Assembly: GCA_964612675.1 (NCBI GenBank)
Contig: CAZTDD010000022.1
Span: forward strand, 1 to 61,997
Direction of reading: 5' to 3'
DNA length: 61,997 bases
Source: CAZTDD01 sp964612675
GTDB lineage: Bacteria; Hinthialibacterota; Hinthialibacteria; Hinthialibacterales; JAKPRU01
Part shown: piece after piece, positions 15,032 to 23,543 of the stretch
Layout of the letters: each line of letters opens with the position of its first letter
How positions within the stretch are numbered: the stretch's first letter is position 1
Program-made: the position numbers and the translations under genes
The notes under the pieces: generated by a model
What the model saw: the letters and a program-made list of their open reading frames with translations, nothing else
The model's database searches: none
Told to the model about the DNA's origin: nothing

Positions 15032-16288
15032 CTATTCGATATCGTTTCTCCAAAGATCCTCTACGGTTTCCCGACGGCGAACCAGCCGGTATGAATCGCC
15101 GTCGATCATGACCTCTGCGGGCCGTGGCCGGCCGTTGTATTGAGACGCCATGGACATTCCGTAAGCCCCCGCCGACATGATCGCCACGCAGTCACCGGGC
15201 TCCAGGCGGCTGATTTCGTAATCCTTCGCGAAAGTATCGCTGCTTTCACAGATACCGCCAACAATGTCGACCTTTTCAGTTGCTTGGGTCTTCGGCACAA
15301 GCGGATAAATCTCGTGACGCGCGTCATACATCGCGGGCCGCATGAGATCGTTCATGGCCGCGTCCAATACGAGGAAAGTGCGTTCCCCGGTGTTCTTGCG
15401 GTAGAGGACGGTGGACAGCAAAACGCCCGCGTTTCCCACCGCTGAACGGCCCGGCTCGACAATCAGCACCCCATCGAAACCGTCCAGGCGCCCGGCAAGC
15501 CGTTCACCGTAATCGTTCGGTCTTTCAGGTTCACTGTCGTGATAACGGATCCCCAGCCCGCCGCCCAAGTCCACATAGGTAATGTCTATACCATTTTCGC
15601 GAAGTCGCGAGCGGACATCGAGTAAAAGATCGCATGCTTGGAGCAACGGAGAAGTATCCATCAGAGAAGACCCGATATGACAGGCGAGTCCGCGCGGATC
15701 GAGTCCTCTCATATCCTTCGATTTGTTGAATAAATCAATCGCCTGGTCGGTCGGAATACCGAATTTGTTCCGCCTCAGGCCCGTGGAGATCTTGGGATGG
15801 GTTTTCGGATCGATATCGGGATTGACTCGAATTGCGAAGCCCGCCCGCCTACCGCGCTGAAGAGCCACATCATTCAAAACCTCCAGTTCACCGGCGGACT
15901 CAACATTGACCATAAGAATGCCGGCATCCACTGCGGCTTCGAGTTCGTCCCGGCGTTTTCCCACACCGGAAAAGACCACGCGATCCGGCGGGATTCCGGC
16001 ATGTAAGGCCTGGCTCATCTCACCGAGGGAAGTAACATCCGCACCGCATCCCTGTTCGTTCATGAGACGGAGAACCGCCTGACATCCGTTTGCCTTCACA
16101 GAGTAACACAGAAGGTGTCGGAGTGTTTTTAACCCCAAAGCGTACCCGTTTGTAGCTTCGCGAACGGCTTCTGCGCTATATACATAAACCGGTGTTCCGT
16201 ATTCCGCGGCGATACGACGGAGGTCGACCCCTTCGCCGTGCAGAACACCGTCTCGGTCCGCAAAAGTGGCAAATGCTTGTCGTGTCAT
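15032..16288 (-). CDS. lysA: Diaminopimelate decarboxylase
   Basis: The start at MTRQAFATFADRDG (16288) has a GAGAGAG site at fitting distance; nine extra codons upstream are less likely. The 418-residue protein is a fold-type III PLP enzyme: YGTPVYVYSAEAV, the PLP lysine in HLLCYSVKANGCQAVLR, GCGADVTSLGEMSQALHAG, FAIRVNPDIDPKTHPKISTG, GLACHIGSSLMD, ITYVDLGGGLGIRY, EPGRSAVGNAGVL, the active-site Cys in VGGICESSDTFAKD, and AGAYGMSMASQYNGRPRPAE near the end. It decarboxylates meso-diaminopimelate to L-lysine, the last step of the pathway that DapL serves downstream. Length and motifs are complete. Confidence 0.95.
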   Translation of the reverse strand: MTRQAFATFADRDGVLHGEGVDLRRIAAEYGTPVYVYSAEAVREATNGYALGLKTLRHLLCYSVKANGCQAVLRLMNEQGCGADVTSLGEMSQALHAGIPPDRVVFSGVGKRRDELEAAVDAGILMVNVESAGELEVLNDVALQRGRRAGFAIRVNPDIDPKTHPKISTGLRRNKFGIPTDQAIDLFNKSKDMRGLDPRGLACHIGSSLMDTSPLLQACDLLLDVRSRLRENGIDITYVDLGGGLGIRYHDSEPERPNDYGERLAGRLDGFDGVLIVEPGRSAVGNAGVLLSTVLYRKNTGERTFLVLDAAMNDLMRPAMYDARHEIYPLVPKTQATEKVDIVGGICESSDTFAKDYEISRLEPGDCVAIMSAGAYGMSMASQYNGRPRPAEVMIDGDSYRLVRRRETVEDLWRNDIE

Positions 16289-16375
16289 GTTCGCTCTCTC
16301 ACGTTTATTCTTCAAAGCCTGAGCATTGCCCAGGCGAATCCGTAGTAGAATCCAATCCAGCCATCTTCGGGGGGT

Positions 16376-17635
16376 TTACGCTCCGAAACCGCCGTCAAGA
16401 TCCTCTTCACCGTGGAAAATGCGTTGGAGGCGCTTGAGCCGGGCTCGGTTCTTTTGACTGCTCATCACGCTGGCCGCTTTGGCCAACGTCGACCCTTCCC
16501 TCATGTTGCAATGGAAGATGATGTCATCATCATCCAAGGGGAGTCCTAATCGAGTCTTGAAGGTCAGGTAATGATCGAGGAGTTTGCTCCGCTCGAACGA
16601 AATGTACGAACGCTCCATGTTCCCGCTGACACCTTCGCTGCCGAAACAAGACTTGACGTATCGGCTGAAGGCAAAATTCAGCTTGGCATATTCATACAGC
16701 TGCATCGCAAAACTGATGGGTAAGACGGTAATGAACTGATTGAATTGGCGCTGGTAATCGAGCATCTGCTGCAAGGCTTTGGCCGGCTCCCACTGGTCGA
16801 CAAAAACCGTAACCGCATGCTCGGTGACCAGAACCGCCTGTGGCGGTCGCGCGCCCGACTCGAGCTTGAGATTGACCACCTGTGCCCGGTCGAAGTAGGC
16901 GCACAATTCTCTGATCAGGTCCAGGATGATACAGAAGCCTTCACGAAGCGATTCCATCAGAATGCGATAGCGCTCGATCCCGAGATCGAACCAGCTGTCG
17001 CACATTTTATAGACGGCTTCCATATAAGCGTCCCATCGCGGCGTACGCTCCTTGCGAAGAATCACTTTGGCGAGGTCGAGCAACCGCCGAAGTCCTTTGA
17101 GGCGCCATAGAGCATCCCGCACACGGACTTCGCGCATAATCTCCCAGTTGTAGAAATCTTCCAGAAAGCCGGCTGCCAGTAGATCCAGCACCCGAGAGAT
17201 GTTGAAAAAACGCAGCTCGCTCGTTCCCGGCTGCTGGATATTGATCTTCCGCCCCATTACCCACTGCGGCTGAAGAAGACAGTCCAACTTACTGATGTTC
17301 TCCAAAAGACGACTGTCGACAGAAATGTATTTCTCATCCAAAATGTTTCGTGTTCCGATCACCCGGATCACTTCATCGAACTTCAGATTCGACTCGTCCG
17401 CCGCATCGTCATACACGACAATGAGTTTAATTTGGGAGATTGAATGGCCGAAACTGACTTCGTCCATATAGATGGACTGGATACCGGCAAGCCGCCGCGC
17501 TTCCCGCACCATGTCCTCCATAAGACTGCGGTACCCTTCTTTGCTGACACGCACAGGTTCACCGGTGAAGGAGTAACTGTCCTTACCGAGGCCGGCGAGA
17601 ATATCTTTGCAGGGATCGGTCGCAGGTTCGCTCAC
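16376..17635 (-). CDS. Uncharacterised cytosolic protein with a nucleotidyltransferase-like segment
   Basis: I do not recognise this 419-residue protein. It has no leader or membrane segment. Residues about 50-80 (GIQSIYMDEVSFGHSISQIK, then LIVVYDDA) resemble the first strand pair of polymerase-beta-type nucleotidyltransferases (S-x-x-x-G..SDIDLLVV), but the catalytic Asp pair is replaced by Q-I-K, so if related it would be inactive. The middle (VLDLLAAGFLEDFYNWEIMR, RVRDALWRLKGLRRLLDLAK) is helical, and the C terminus (NRARLKRLQRIFHG) is basic. It lies 87 bases upstream of lysA on the same strand and is divergent from a secreted-protein gene. Function unknown. Confidence 0.6.
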   Translation of the reverse strand: MSEPATDPCKDILAGLGKDSYSFTGEPVRVSKEGYRSLMEDMVREARRLAGIQSIYMDEVSFGHSISQIKLIVVYDDAADESNLKFDEVIRVIGTRNILDEKYISVDSRLLENISKLDCLLQPQWVMGRKINIQQPGTSELRFFNISRVLDLLAAGFLEDFYNWEIMREVRVRDALWRLKGLRRLLDLAKVILRKERTPRWDAYMEAVYKMCDSWFDLGIERYRILMESLREGFCIILDLIRELCAYFDRAQVVNLKLESGARPPQAVLVTEHAVTVFVDQWEPAKALQQMLDYQRQFNQFITVLPISFAMQLYEYAKLNFAFSRYVKSCFGSEGVSGNMERSYISFERSKLLDHYLTFKTRLGLPLDDDDIIFHCNMREGSTLAKAASVMSSQKNRARLKRLQRIFHGEEDLDGGFGA

Positions 17636-17886
17636 TGGAACTCCTTACTGATGCCGCTTTTGCGGGAGCCCTCCTCCGGGTTCGGTTCATACTGAAGCGG
17701 CCGATTCAACGGCTGGCCGGATGTGCACGACCGAATCGCTTCCTCATTCCAACTCCTCTGCAACATAGAGACATATCCGAATTCCGGATACCATAAAGGT
17801 TTATAACTGATTCGTGTACCAGCCGCAAGATCTGCGGCCCCGCTTGACCCGGACGGCAAGCGTATCTAGATTGCAATGGAGGCGAC

Positions 17887-18432
17887 ATGATTCGAGTAAT
17901 CGGCATTCTCTTTCTCTTCATCCTTCTTACAGTACCCGGAGCCTGGGGTGAACCTTGGCTTCAGATCTCGGTCGATGAGATCGGGGCGGCCTCTCCAGTC
18001 AGAGCGTTTGCAGCCATGCCGATCCGGTTAGCGACCGCTGTCTACCAGGCCGTTCCCACAAAGTACCACAAAGATGCTCTTGAGTATGGATTTGACCTGA
18101 CAAAAATCGCTCAAACCGCCGATCGGTTGGCTATCGGAGAAAAAACAACCGTGGAGAGCGAAGGAATCACCCTCCAGATGGCCAAGTTCGATCGGGAGGA
18201 ACCCGGAAATGAAACTCCCAGCTTCGTGGTCGTCAACATCAATGACGCCAATATCCAATTCCCCCTCCTCCTGACGGGAGCCGCGGTGAAAGCCTTGACC
18301 TATTTCTTTGAAGAGCTCCAGCCGGTGAAAGAGGAACTTCGTGTGGTGGTCGAACAAGCGAAAACATGTCCGCCGGGCCGAATTCTCTGGTGTACGGACC
18401 AATATGATACCCTGGAAGTGTCTCTAAAGTAG
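17887..18432 (+). CDS. Small secreted protein of unknown function
   Basis: The 181-residue product has a clear signal peptide (IGILFLFILLTVPGAWG, cleavage near residue 21) and a GGAGG site upstream of the ATG. The mature part shows ISVDEIGAASPVRAFAAMPI, LEYGFDLTKIAQTADRLAIG, a central strand-rich region (ITLQMAKFDR, PSFVVVNIND) and VRFD-less Cys residues only near the end (TCPPGRILWC). Two late Cys may form a disulfide. I know no family. It stands between an unrelated divergent gene and the esterase gene 120 bases downstream. Confidence 0.65.
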   Translation: MIRVIGILFLFILLTVPGAWGEPWLQISVDEIGAASPVRAFAAMPIRLATAVYQAVPTKYHKDALEYGFDLTKIAQTADRLAIGEKTTVESEGITLQMAKFDREEPGNETPSFVVVNINDANIQFPLLLTGAAVKALTYFFEELQPVKEELRVVVEQAKTCPPGRILWCTDQYDTLEVSLK

Positions 18433-18551
18433 TTCTGGTGACTCTGAGATAAGACATCTTTAGTGTTTTCAACCCCTTATCAATGAAAGCATAATGGGGT
18501 TCCTGTTCGAATGGACTGGACTTTGCCGAGAAAAGTAATGAGGACTCAACC

Positions 18552-19574
18552 ATGCAGACAACCGCCCATCACCGATTCAGACCGGCCTTTTCGACCTTTC
18601 CGTTAAGAATCAGTCTAATTCTCGCTTTCCTTGCTTTTCCGCTGCTCTGTTCAAGTGCGACTGAAGACGAGATTCCCCCGATGCCGGAAGGGTTCGCCTC
18701 AGAAGACGAAGTGAAGGCGGCGTTCGCCCAGGGCAAAATCAAGATCGTCGATGCCGCCAATGTCGAGGTTCCTGAGGGTGTTATCGAGAAACGAAACATC
18801 GAGTACGGGAAAGTCGGAGATCGCTCGTTGGAGCTGGATCTTTACCTCCCAGAGAACAACGACGGACTCATACCTGGATTGCTATTCATTCACGGAGGCG
18901 CGTGGAAAAGCGGCAGCCGGGAGATCATGAAATACTACACGGTCCGATACGCAAAGCGCGGATACGCCTGCGCCACGATATCCTACCGTTTGGCTCAGGA
19001 GGCCCCGTTTCCCGCGGCTGTTAACGACGCCAAATGCGCGGTCCGGTGGATGCGCGCGAATGCCGCGAAGTTCAAGATCGACCCGGACCGGATCGGAGCC
19101 ATCGGTGGATCGGCCGGAGCGCATCTCGCGATGATGGTGGGATACTCTCACGATGTCCCCAAACTGGAAGGGAACGGCGGACACGAAGGTGTTAGCAGTC
19201 GAGTACAAGCGGTCGTCAATTTCTACGGGCCGGTCGATCTCACGACCGACTTCGCCCGGCGACAAGGCGCCGTGCCCAATTTCCTCCAAGGCAAAACGTA
19301 CGAGGAAGATCCGGAACTCTACAAATTCGCCTCCCCCATCACTCATTTGACCGAAGACGATCCACCAACGCTGATTCTGCACGGTACGATCGACGGAGTC
19401 GTTCCGATTCATCAGGCCGACCTGCTGGCTCAGAAACTGGATAAGCTGGGGATTCCCTTCGTATACGAAAAATTCGTCGGGTGGCCTCATGCGATGGATT
19501 TAGCAGAGGCTGTCAACCTGCGTGGACAATATTTGGTCAATCAGTTCTTGGAGAAACACTTAGGGAAGAAGTAA
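18552..19574 (+). CDS. Secreted alpha/beta-hydrolase esterase (BD-FAE/HSL-like)
   Basis: The 340-residue protein has a signal peptide (ISLILAFLAFPLLCSSAT) and an alpha/beta-hydrolase domain from about residue 90. The oxyanion motif is FIHGGAWKSGSR, the nucleophile Ser lies in AIGGSAGAHLAMM (G-x-S-x-G), the acid is Asp in LILHGTIDGVVPIHQADLL and the catalytic His in GWPHAMDL. Segments YLPENNDGLIPGLLFIHGGA and CAVRWMRANAAKFKIDPDRI are typical of BD-FAE-like carbohydrate esterases in glycan-degrading bacteria. It probably removes acyl groups from sugars outside the cell. Its 3' end overlaps the convergent DUF4091 gene by 15 bases. Confidence 0.9.
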   Translation: MQTTAHHRFRPAFSTFPLRISLILAFLAFPLLCSSATEDEIPPMPEGFASEDEVKAAFAQGKIKIVDAANVEVPEGVIEKRNIEYGKVGDRSLELDLYLPENNDGLIPGLLFIHGGAWKSGSREIMKYYTVRYAKRGYACATISYRLAQEAPFPAAVNDAKCAVRWMRANAAKFKIDPDRIGAIGGSAGAHLAMMVGYSHDVPKLEGNGGHEGVSSRVQAVVNFYGPVDLTTDFARRQGAVPNFLQGKTYEEDPELYKFASPITHLTEDDPPTLILHGTIDGVVPIHQADLLAQKLDKLGIPFVYEKFVGWPHAMDLAEAVNLRGQYLVNQFLEKHLGKK

Positions 19575-21299
19575 CAATTCGATCAACCCGGCTCTCTGCC
19601 GGTCCCAATCGTCGGGTTGCATGGAACCACCCGCTTTCTCAGCGACTGCGCTTGCCGCTTCACGGCCCTTCTGTTCTTCGGCCATTTTCAGCAATTCGTA
19701 CTCCTGCAGTCCTCGGCGAAGTGTCTTCAGCCGGATGCTCGGCAGAGGACCGTGCAACCCATACTTCGCCCCGGAATACAACAAAGGCCGTAAAGGTCCC
19801 GTCCGCTCGCTTGAGTATTCATCGCATCGCTGGTTTCGAAAGCAGATTCCTCCTGAATTCCGTCGAAATGCCAGCCACGGCAAATCGCGGATGTTGTCAG
19901 ATGGTTCGGGCGTAACACAAGGATGGAGATAAAACCAGATCTTCACATCAGCTCCGCTCTGAGCGGTCCTGGCCGCCTGGATTGCAGATCCATCCCAGGC
20001 GGGATGATGGATATTCCACAAATCGAAATAGCCGATAAGTTCCCGCTGAAAATAATCCAAGGCGTGTTTATATTGCGAGCCCCGGATCTGAGACAAATCA
20101 ATGCGAAGACCGGCGTCGATACCAGGATGTCCGTGAAGTGAATCGCGAAGCATGGTCGATAGAGAGCGCAGGACATCCGCGTCCTCCGGCCCGCCGGGAC
20201 CATCCAAATCCCACGGAAAGAACCCACACCGCTCTCTTTGGCTGTAGTAAACAACATAGGAAGGTTCGGTCCATCCTCTCTGGGCGATATGGAAAATGAA
20301 TTCTTCTGCGAAAGCTCGGTTCTCGGCGGCATAACGATCCGTCCCCCAATGACGGAATGCGCAGGGATATTCAAGACTGAAAGGCAGAACGAAATGACGG
20401 AGGGGTATACCCGCGCGTGGAAGATCGGAAAATGCCGATCCATCCAGTAACGGCCCGAAACGGCGATCCCAGTCCATCCAATTCGTCACTCGAATTCGCT
20501 CGCCGCTCCCGCGAAGAGAAGGAGCGTATCCTTCCAGCATGATGCCGCCTTGTGCATACGGCAGTACTGAATACGTGACCCGATGTTCGTGGGCCATGCG
20601 ATGGAAGGCAAGTTCGATCTCTCGATGGGGCGAGGAAGCCACAAGCACGCCGGGAAATGCACGCGCGAAATCCTCTTCGCCATAGCTCAGGAGATCGACA
20701 TCGAGGCTCAGTCGATCCGGCAAGAGAATGTCGACAACATCCAATTCGACGGTGAATTCCGCCAGACGGAGAGAACCATGGTAGGAGACTTTGATTGTGC
20801 TTACATATCGCCCTATCGGCGTACGCTCGGGAATATAGATGTCCACCCAAATCACCGCCGCCCGCTGCCCCACAATCTCTTCAGCCGGATCGGAAGTGGA
20901 GAACGGCACGATTCCCCCCAGATCCAAAGGCACTAGTTCATCGGGATAGAACTTGTCTTCAATGGGCACAAAGGACTCACGGTACAGATGGATATGTTTT
21001 GATGCGTTTAGTCGTGTGGAGCCATCCAGGTCCTGAGCGGTAATGAAGATACCTTCAACCGGTTCTCCGAGAGATTCAATAACGATCTGGAAAGATAGAA
21101 ACTCGTTTTGCACGCTCTGCAGGCGAACCGTTTCGCCGCCCGCATCCCATACGCTGTTTCGTCGGGCGAGTGCCTCCGAAGCCTGGGCAAACCCATGGAC
21201 GTTTGCGGTTTGCGGATCGATTCTCGCCCAGTCGCCGATACACCAGACACGAGCGGGCTCGTTTCGACTGCGGTCAGCAATCGGGGACATTGCTCGCAC
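19560..21299 (-). CDS. DUF4091-type glycoside-hydrolase-like protein
   Basis: The 579-residue protein has an N-terminal beta sandwich (RLQSVQNEFLSFQIVIESLG, VWVDIYIP-type strand at AAVIWVDIYIPERTPIGRYV, FTVELDVVDILLPDRLSLDV), a TIM-barrel-like centre (AHEHRVTYSVLPYAQGG, HFVLPFSLEYP, GYFDLWNIHHPAWD) and the DUF4091 signature at the end: KYGLHGPLPSIRLKTLRRGL followed by QEYELLK. Family members usually carry a signal peptide; none is obvious here, the protein starting MRAMSPIADRSRNEPARVWC. In this family the beta sandwich precedes a putative glycosidase barrel; the substrate is unknown. It overlaps the convergent esterase gene by 15 bases and starts about 30 bases after the epimerase stop on the same strand. 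Confidence 0.8.
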   Translation of the reverse strand: MRAMSPIADRSRNEPARVWCIGDWARIDPQTANVHGFAQASEALARRNSVWDAGGETVRLQSVQNEFLSFQIVIESLGEPVEGIFITAQDLDGSTRLNASKHIHLYRESFVPIEDKFYPDELVPLDLGGIVPFSTSDPAEEIVGQRAAVIWVDIYIPERTPIGRYVSTIKVSYHGSLRLAEFTVELDVVDILLPDRLSLDVDLLSYGEEDFARAFPGVLVASSPHREIELAFHRMAHEHRVTYSVLPYAQGGIMLEGYAPSLRGSGERIRVTNWMDWDRRFGPLLDGSAFSDLPRAGIPLRHFVLPFSLEYPCAFRHWGTDRYAAENRAFAEEFIFHIAQRGWTEPSYVVYYSQRERCGFFPWDLDGPGGPEDADVLRSLSTMLRDSLHGHPGIDAGLRIDLSQIRGSQYKHALDYFQRELIGYFDLWNIHHPAWDGSAIQAARTAQSGADVKIWFYLHPCVTPEPSDNIRDLPWLAFRRNSGGICFRNQRCDEYSSERTGPLRPLLYSGAKYGLHGPLPSIRLKTLRRGLQEYELLKMAEEQKGREAASAVAEKAGGSMQPDDWDRQRAGLIELLLLP

Positions 21300-21329
21300 G
21301 GCGTCCCTCCTACTGGTAATCCCCGGGTA

Positions 21330-22442
21330 TTATACCAATCCTCGTTCCGCAAGTTCTTTTGCGGCCTGGTCAAATTTGTCTTCAGGGGTCGCGGTCTTGG
21401 ACCACTCCACCAGCTCCCTCAGTCCCTCTTCCCGAGAGACTGTCGGTTCAAAGCCCAGTTCCGTCCGGATTCGCGTAATGTCTGCAGTACAGTGACGGGT
21501 ATCCCCTTTCCGGTATTTGCCCAAGATCTGGGGTTTGATGTCGCTGCCCATCAGTTCGGCCAACATTCGCGCGACCTCGTTGATGCTCGTGGGAATCCCC
21601 GAGCCGACATTGTAGGTCTGGTAGTCGGCTTCCGGTTTTTCAAGGGCTAGAAGATTCGCCCGTGCTACATCATGGACGGAAATAAAGTCTCTGGACTGAT
21701 TGCCGTCTTCGTAGATAACGGGCGGATTGCCGTTGGCCAGCCGACTGATAAAAATCGCCATGACTCCCGTATAGGGATTCGACAACGACTGCCTCGGTCC
21801 GAAGACATTAAAATACCGAAAAGCGACGGTCGGGATTGAATAGGCCTTCCCAATCGTGTGAACCATGTCCTCCTGTTGACGCTTTGTCTGCGCATAGATC
21901 GTGGAACACCGTTGTTCCGCCGTCTCCGGTGTCGGTTCCGGGATCAACTCTGCTCCACATTCCGGACAGAGATGTTCCCAGATCTTCTTCTGCAGCTGTT
22001 CCTCCGAACGATCCCAGGAACGCATCGGCCCGTGATTCGGACAACGATAACACCCTTCCCCATAACCGGTCTGCGAGCTGGCGATAATCAGTTTGCGGAC
22101 GTTGTGCTCCTCGTTCGCGAGAAGATCCAGCAGATTGGCCGTCCCCCCGATATTCACGTCCGTATAGTGTTTGATTCGATATTGAGACTGGCCCACACCG
22201 ACAGCGGCGGCTTTATGAAAAACCACGTCCTGTTTCTTCAGCGCCCGCCTCAACGCATCGATGTCGCGCACGTCTCCCTTGATGAACTCAGTATCTTTCG
22301 GGAGATACTTCGGTTTCGTTCCTTCGGGATGTACCTGAGGATCGAGATTGTCGAATATTCTAACCTGGTGGCCAAGTTCATTCAGTGTGTCCACAAGATG
22401 GGAACCGATAAATCCCGCACCACCAGTGACGAGTATCTTCAT
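21330..22442 (-). CDS. NAD-dependent sugar epimerase with zinc-ribbon insertion (dTDP-L-rhamnose 4-epimerase-like)
   Basis: The 370-residue extended SDR starts with the Rossmann motif MKILVTGGAGFIGSHL, keeps ASSQTGYGEG (active-site Ser/Thr strand), catalytic Tyr183 and Lys187 in IYAQTK, RYFNVFGPRQSLSNPYTGVM and FISVHDVARANLLAL. Between the Ser/Thr strand and the Tyr lies an insertion with Cys131-x2-Cys134 and Cys159-x2-Cys162, a zinc-ribbon-like knuckle pair. The same insertion occurs in the dTDP-L-rhamnose 4-epimerase-like branch, so 6-deoxy-hexose epimerisation for surface polysaccharide is the best guess; UDP-sugar use is possible. The O-antigen ligase and glycosyltransferase genes elsewhere in the window fit that role. 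Upstream, 22443-22708 holds no gene I can support. Confidence 0.87.
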   Translation of the reverse strand: MKILVTGGAGFIGSHLVDTLNELGHQVRIFDNLDPQVHPEGTKPKYLPKDTEFIKGDVRDIDALRRALKKQDVVFHKAAAVGVGQSQYRIKHYTDVNIGGTANLLDLLANEEHNVRKLIIASSQTGYGEGCYRCPNHGPMRSWDRSEEQLQKKIWEHLCPECGAELIPEPTPETAEQRCSTIYAQTKRQQEDMVHTIGKAYSIPTVAFRYFNVFGPRQSLSNPYTGVMAIFISRLANGNPPVIYEDGNQSRDFISVHDVARANLLALEKPEADYQTYNVGSGIPTSINEVARMLAELMGSDIKPQILGKYRKGDTRHCTADITRIRTELGFEPTVSREEGLRELVEWSKTATPEDKFDQAAKELAERGLV

Positions 22443-22708
22443 TGTGATCGGCCTCCGTTCAAGGAGTTGAGAATCTGTTGCCTTACTTCGCCTACTCCCG
22501 CATCAGACCGGTCTCTTCCCCCACGAGACGCCCGGAAAACCATAGAAGAGACCTGCAAACCGGTCAATAGTCCGTTCAAGTCCCCGAGGGCAAGCATGAA
22601 CGCAGACACAAAAACACAAGAAGCTCGATCAATGTCCGTAACCTAATTCATATCAAAGAGATGCGCGAAATAACCGCAGAAACGGATATTTGACAAATAC
22701 GGGTGCAA

Positions 22709-23413
22709 TCAGTTCGGCAGGTCGGATATTTCGTCGCGTAAGGCGATGGGTTTGGCGAGAATCTCGCTCAGGATGATCCCATTCACCAGGGGATTCGGAT
22801 GAAGGCGCCCCAAATAGTCCACCGCAAGGTCGGATCGTTTCTGAGCGCGCCGGTGTACAGGCCGCAGGCTACGCGGCTTTCGTTTCATTACCGTTGGCTG
22901 CACCTTCGGCCGGATCGGCTGTTCGAGAGGAATCTCTTGTTTGGGGGGCCGGGGTCTCGCTTCCGTTTGTTTCTCGGACTCTTCTTCCTCGATGTCAAAA
23001 AGCGGCTTCAGATTGTCTTCCAGTTGTTTGGCCCATTCCCGAATGAGACCCCTCGGTGCCTTGGTCTGTCTGGAAGGTTTCGTCTCGCGGCTCTCTTTCC
23101 ACGCGGTGCGTTCCCAATCGCGTGAGCGGCCTTGGTCCACTCGTTGTTGATCCACTCGTTGTTGGTCCACTTGGCGTTGGTCCACTCGGCGTTGGTCCGC
23201 TCGTTGTTGATCCGCTCGTTGTTGATCCACTCGTTGTGGAGTCCGCTCATAAGCAGTTCCCTTCGGGATCTCCGGTTTGCGCTGAGTCTTTTCACCAAGC
23301 CGTTTCCGGCGCTGTTCCTGCGCCTTAGCCTTCTGAATGAGACTGACAATGAAATTGACACCGATGAAGAGAAATATCAGTAAAGGAAAAAGATTTTCCA
23401 TGTTCGACTCCAC
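22709..23413 (-). CDS. Membrane-anchored protein with Arg/Gln/Asp pentapeptide repeats
   Basis: The 234-residue protein has one N-terminal membrane segment (NLFPLLIFLFIGVNFIVSLI) followed by a basic cytosolic-looking region, so the rest is probably inside. Residues about 60-95 consist of R-V/A-D-Q-Q units repeated some nine times. A polar linker rich in Pro, Lys and Glu leads to the conserved-looking end LAVDYLGRLHPNPLVNGIIL followed by SEILAKPIALR, which may bind a partner. I know no function. The MEN start (residue 5) is an alternative. It is divergent from the O-antigen ligase gene by 130 bases. Repeat number is likely to vary between strains. Confidence 0.65.
   Translation of the reverse strand: MESNMENLFPLLIFLFIGVNFIVSLIQKAKAQEQRRKRLGEKTQRKPEIPKGTAYERTPQRVDQQRADQQRADQRRVDQRQVDQQRVDQQRVDQGRSRDWERTAWKESRETKPSRQTKAPRGLIREWAKQLEDNLKPLFDIEEEESEKQTEARPRPPKQEIPLEQPIRPKVQPTVMKRKPRSLRPVHRRAQKRSDLAVDYLGRLHPNPLVNGIILSEILAKPIALRDEISDLPN
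23132..23240 (-). repeat. Tandem 15-bp repeats inside a coding region
   Basis: The + strand shows about seven imperfect copies of a 15-base unit built on TTGGTCCACTCGTTG / TTGATCCGCTCGTTG, keeping the frame and encoding (R-V/A-D-Q-Q/R). Variation between copies is mostly in one or two positions (V/A and Q/R codons), suggesting recent slippage or gene-conversion-like growth. Confidence 0.8.
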
Positions 23414-23543
23414 CAGAAAATGTCTGTACCTGAAAGTCTAACGCCTTACCGTACGGTTAGGCAAGACAATTCGAGTTCTCGAACGTTGTAGGAAAACCCG
23501 AATTCCCTGCACACTCTTTTCCGGTCCGGGTAGGATCACGTCC

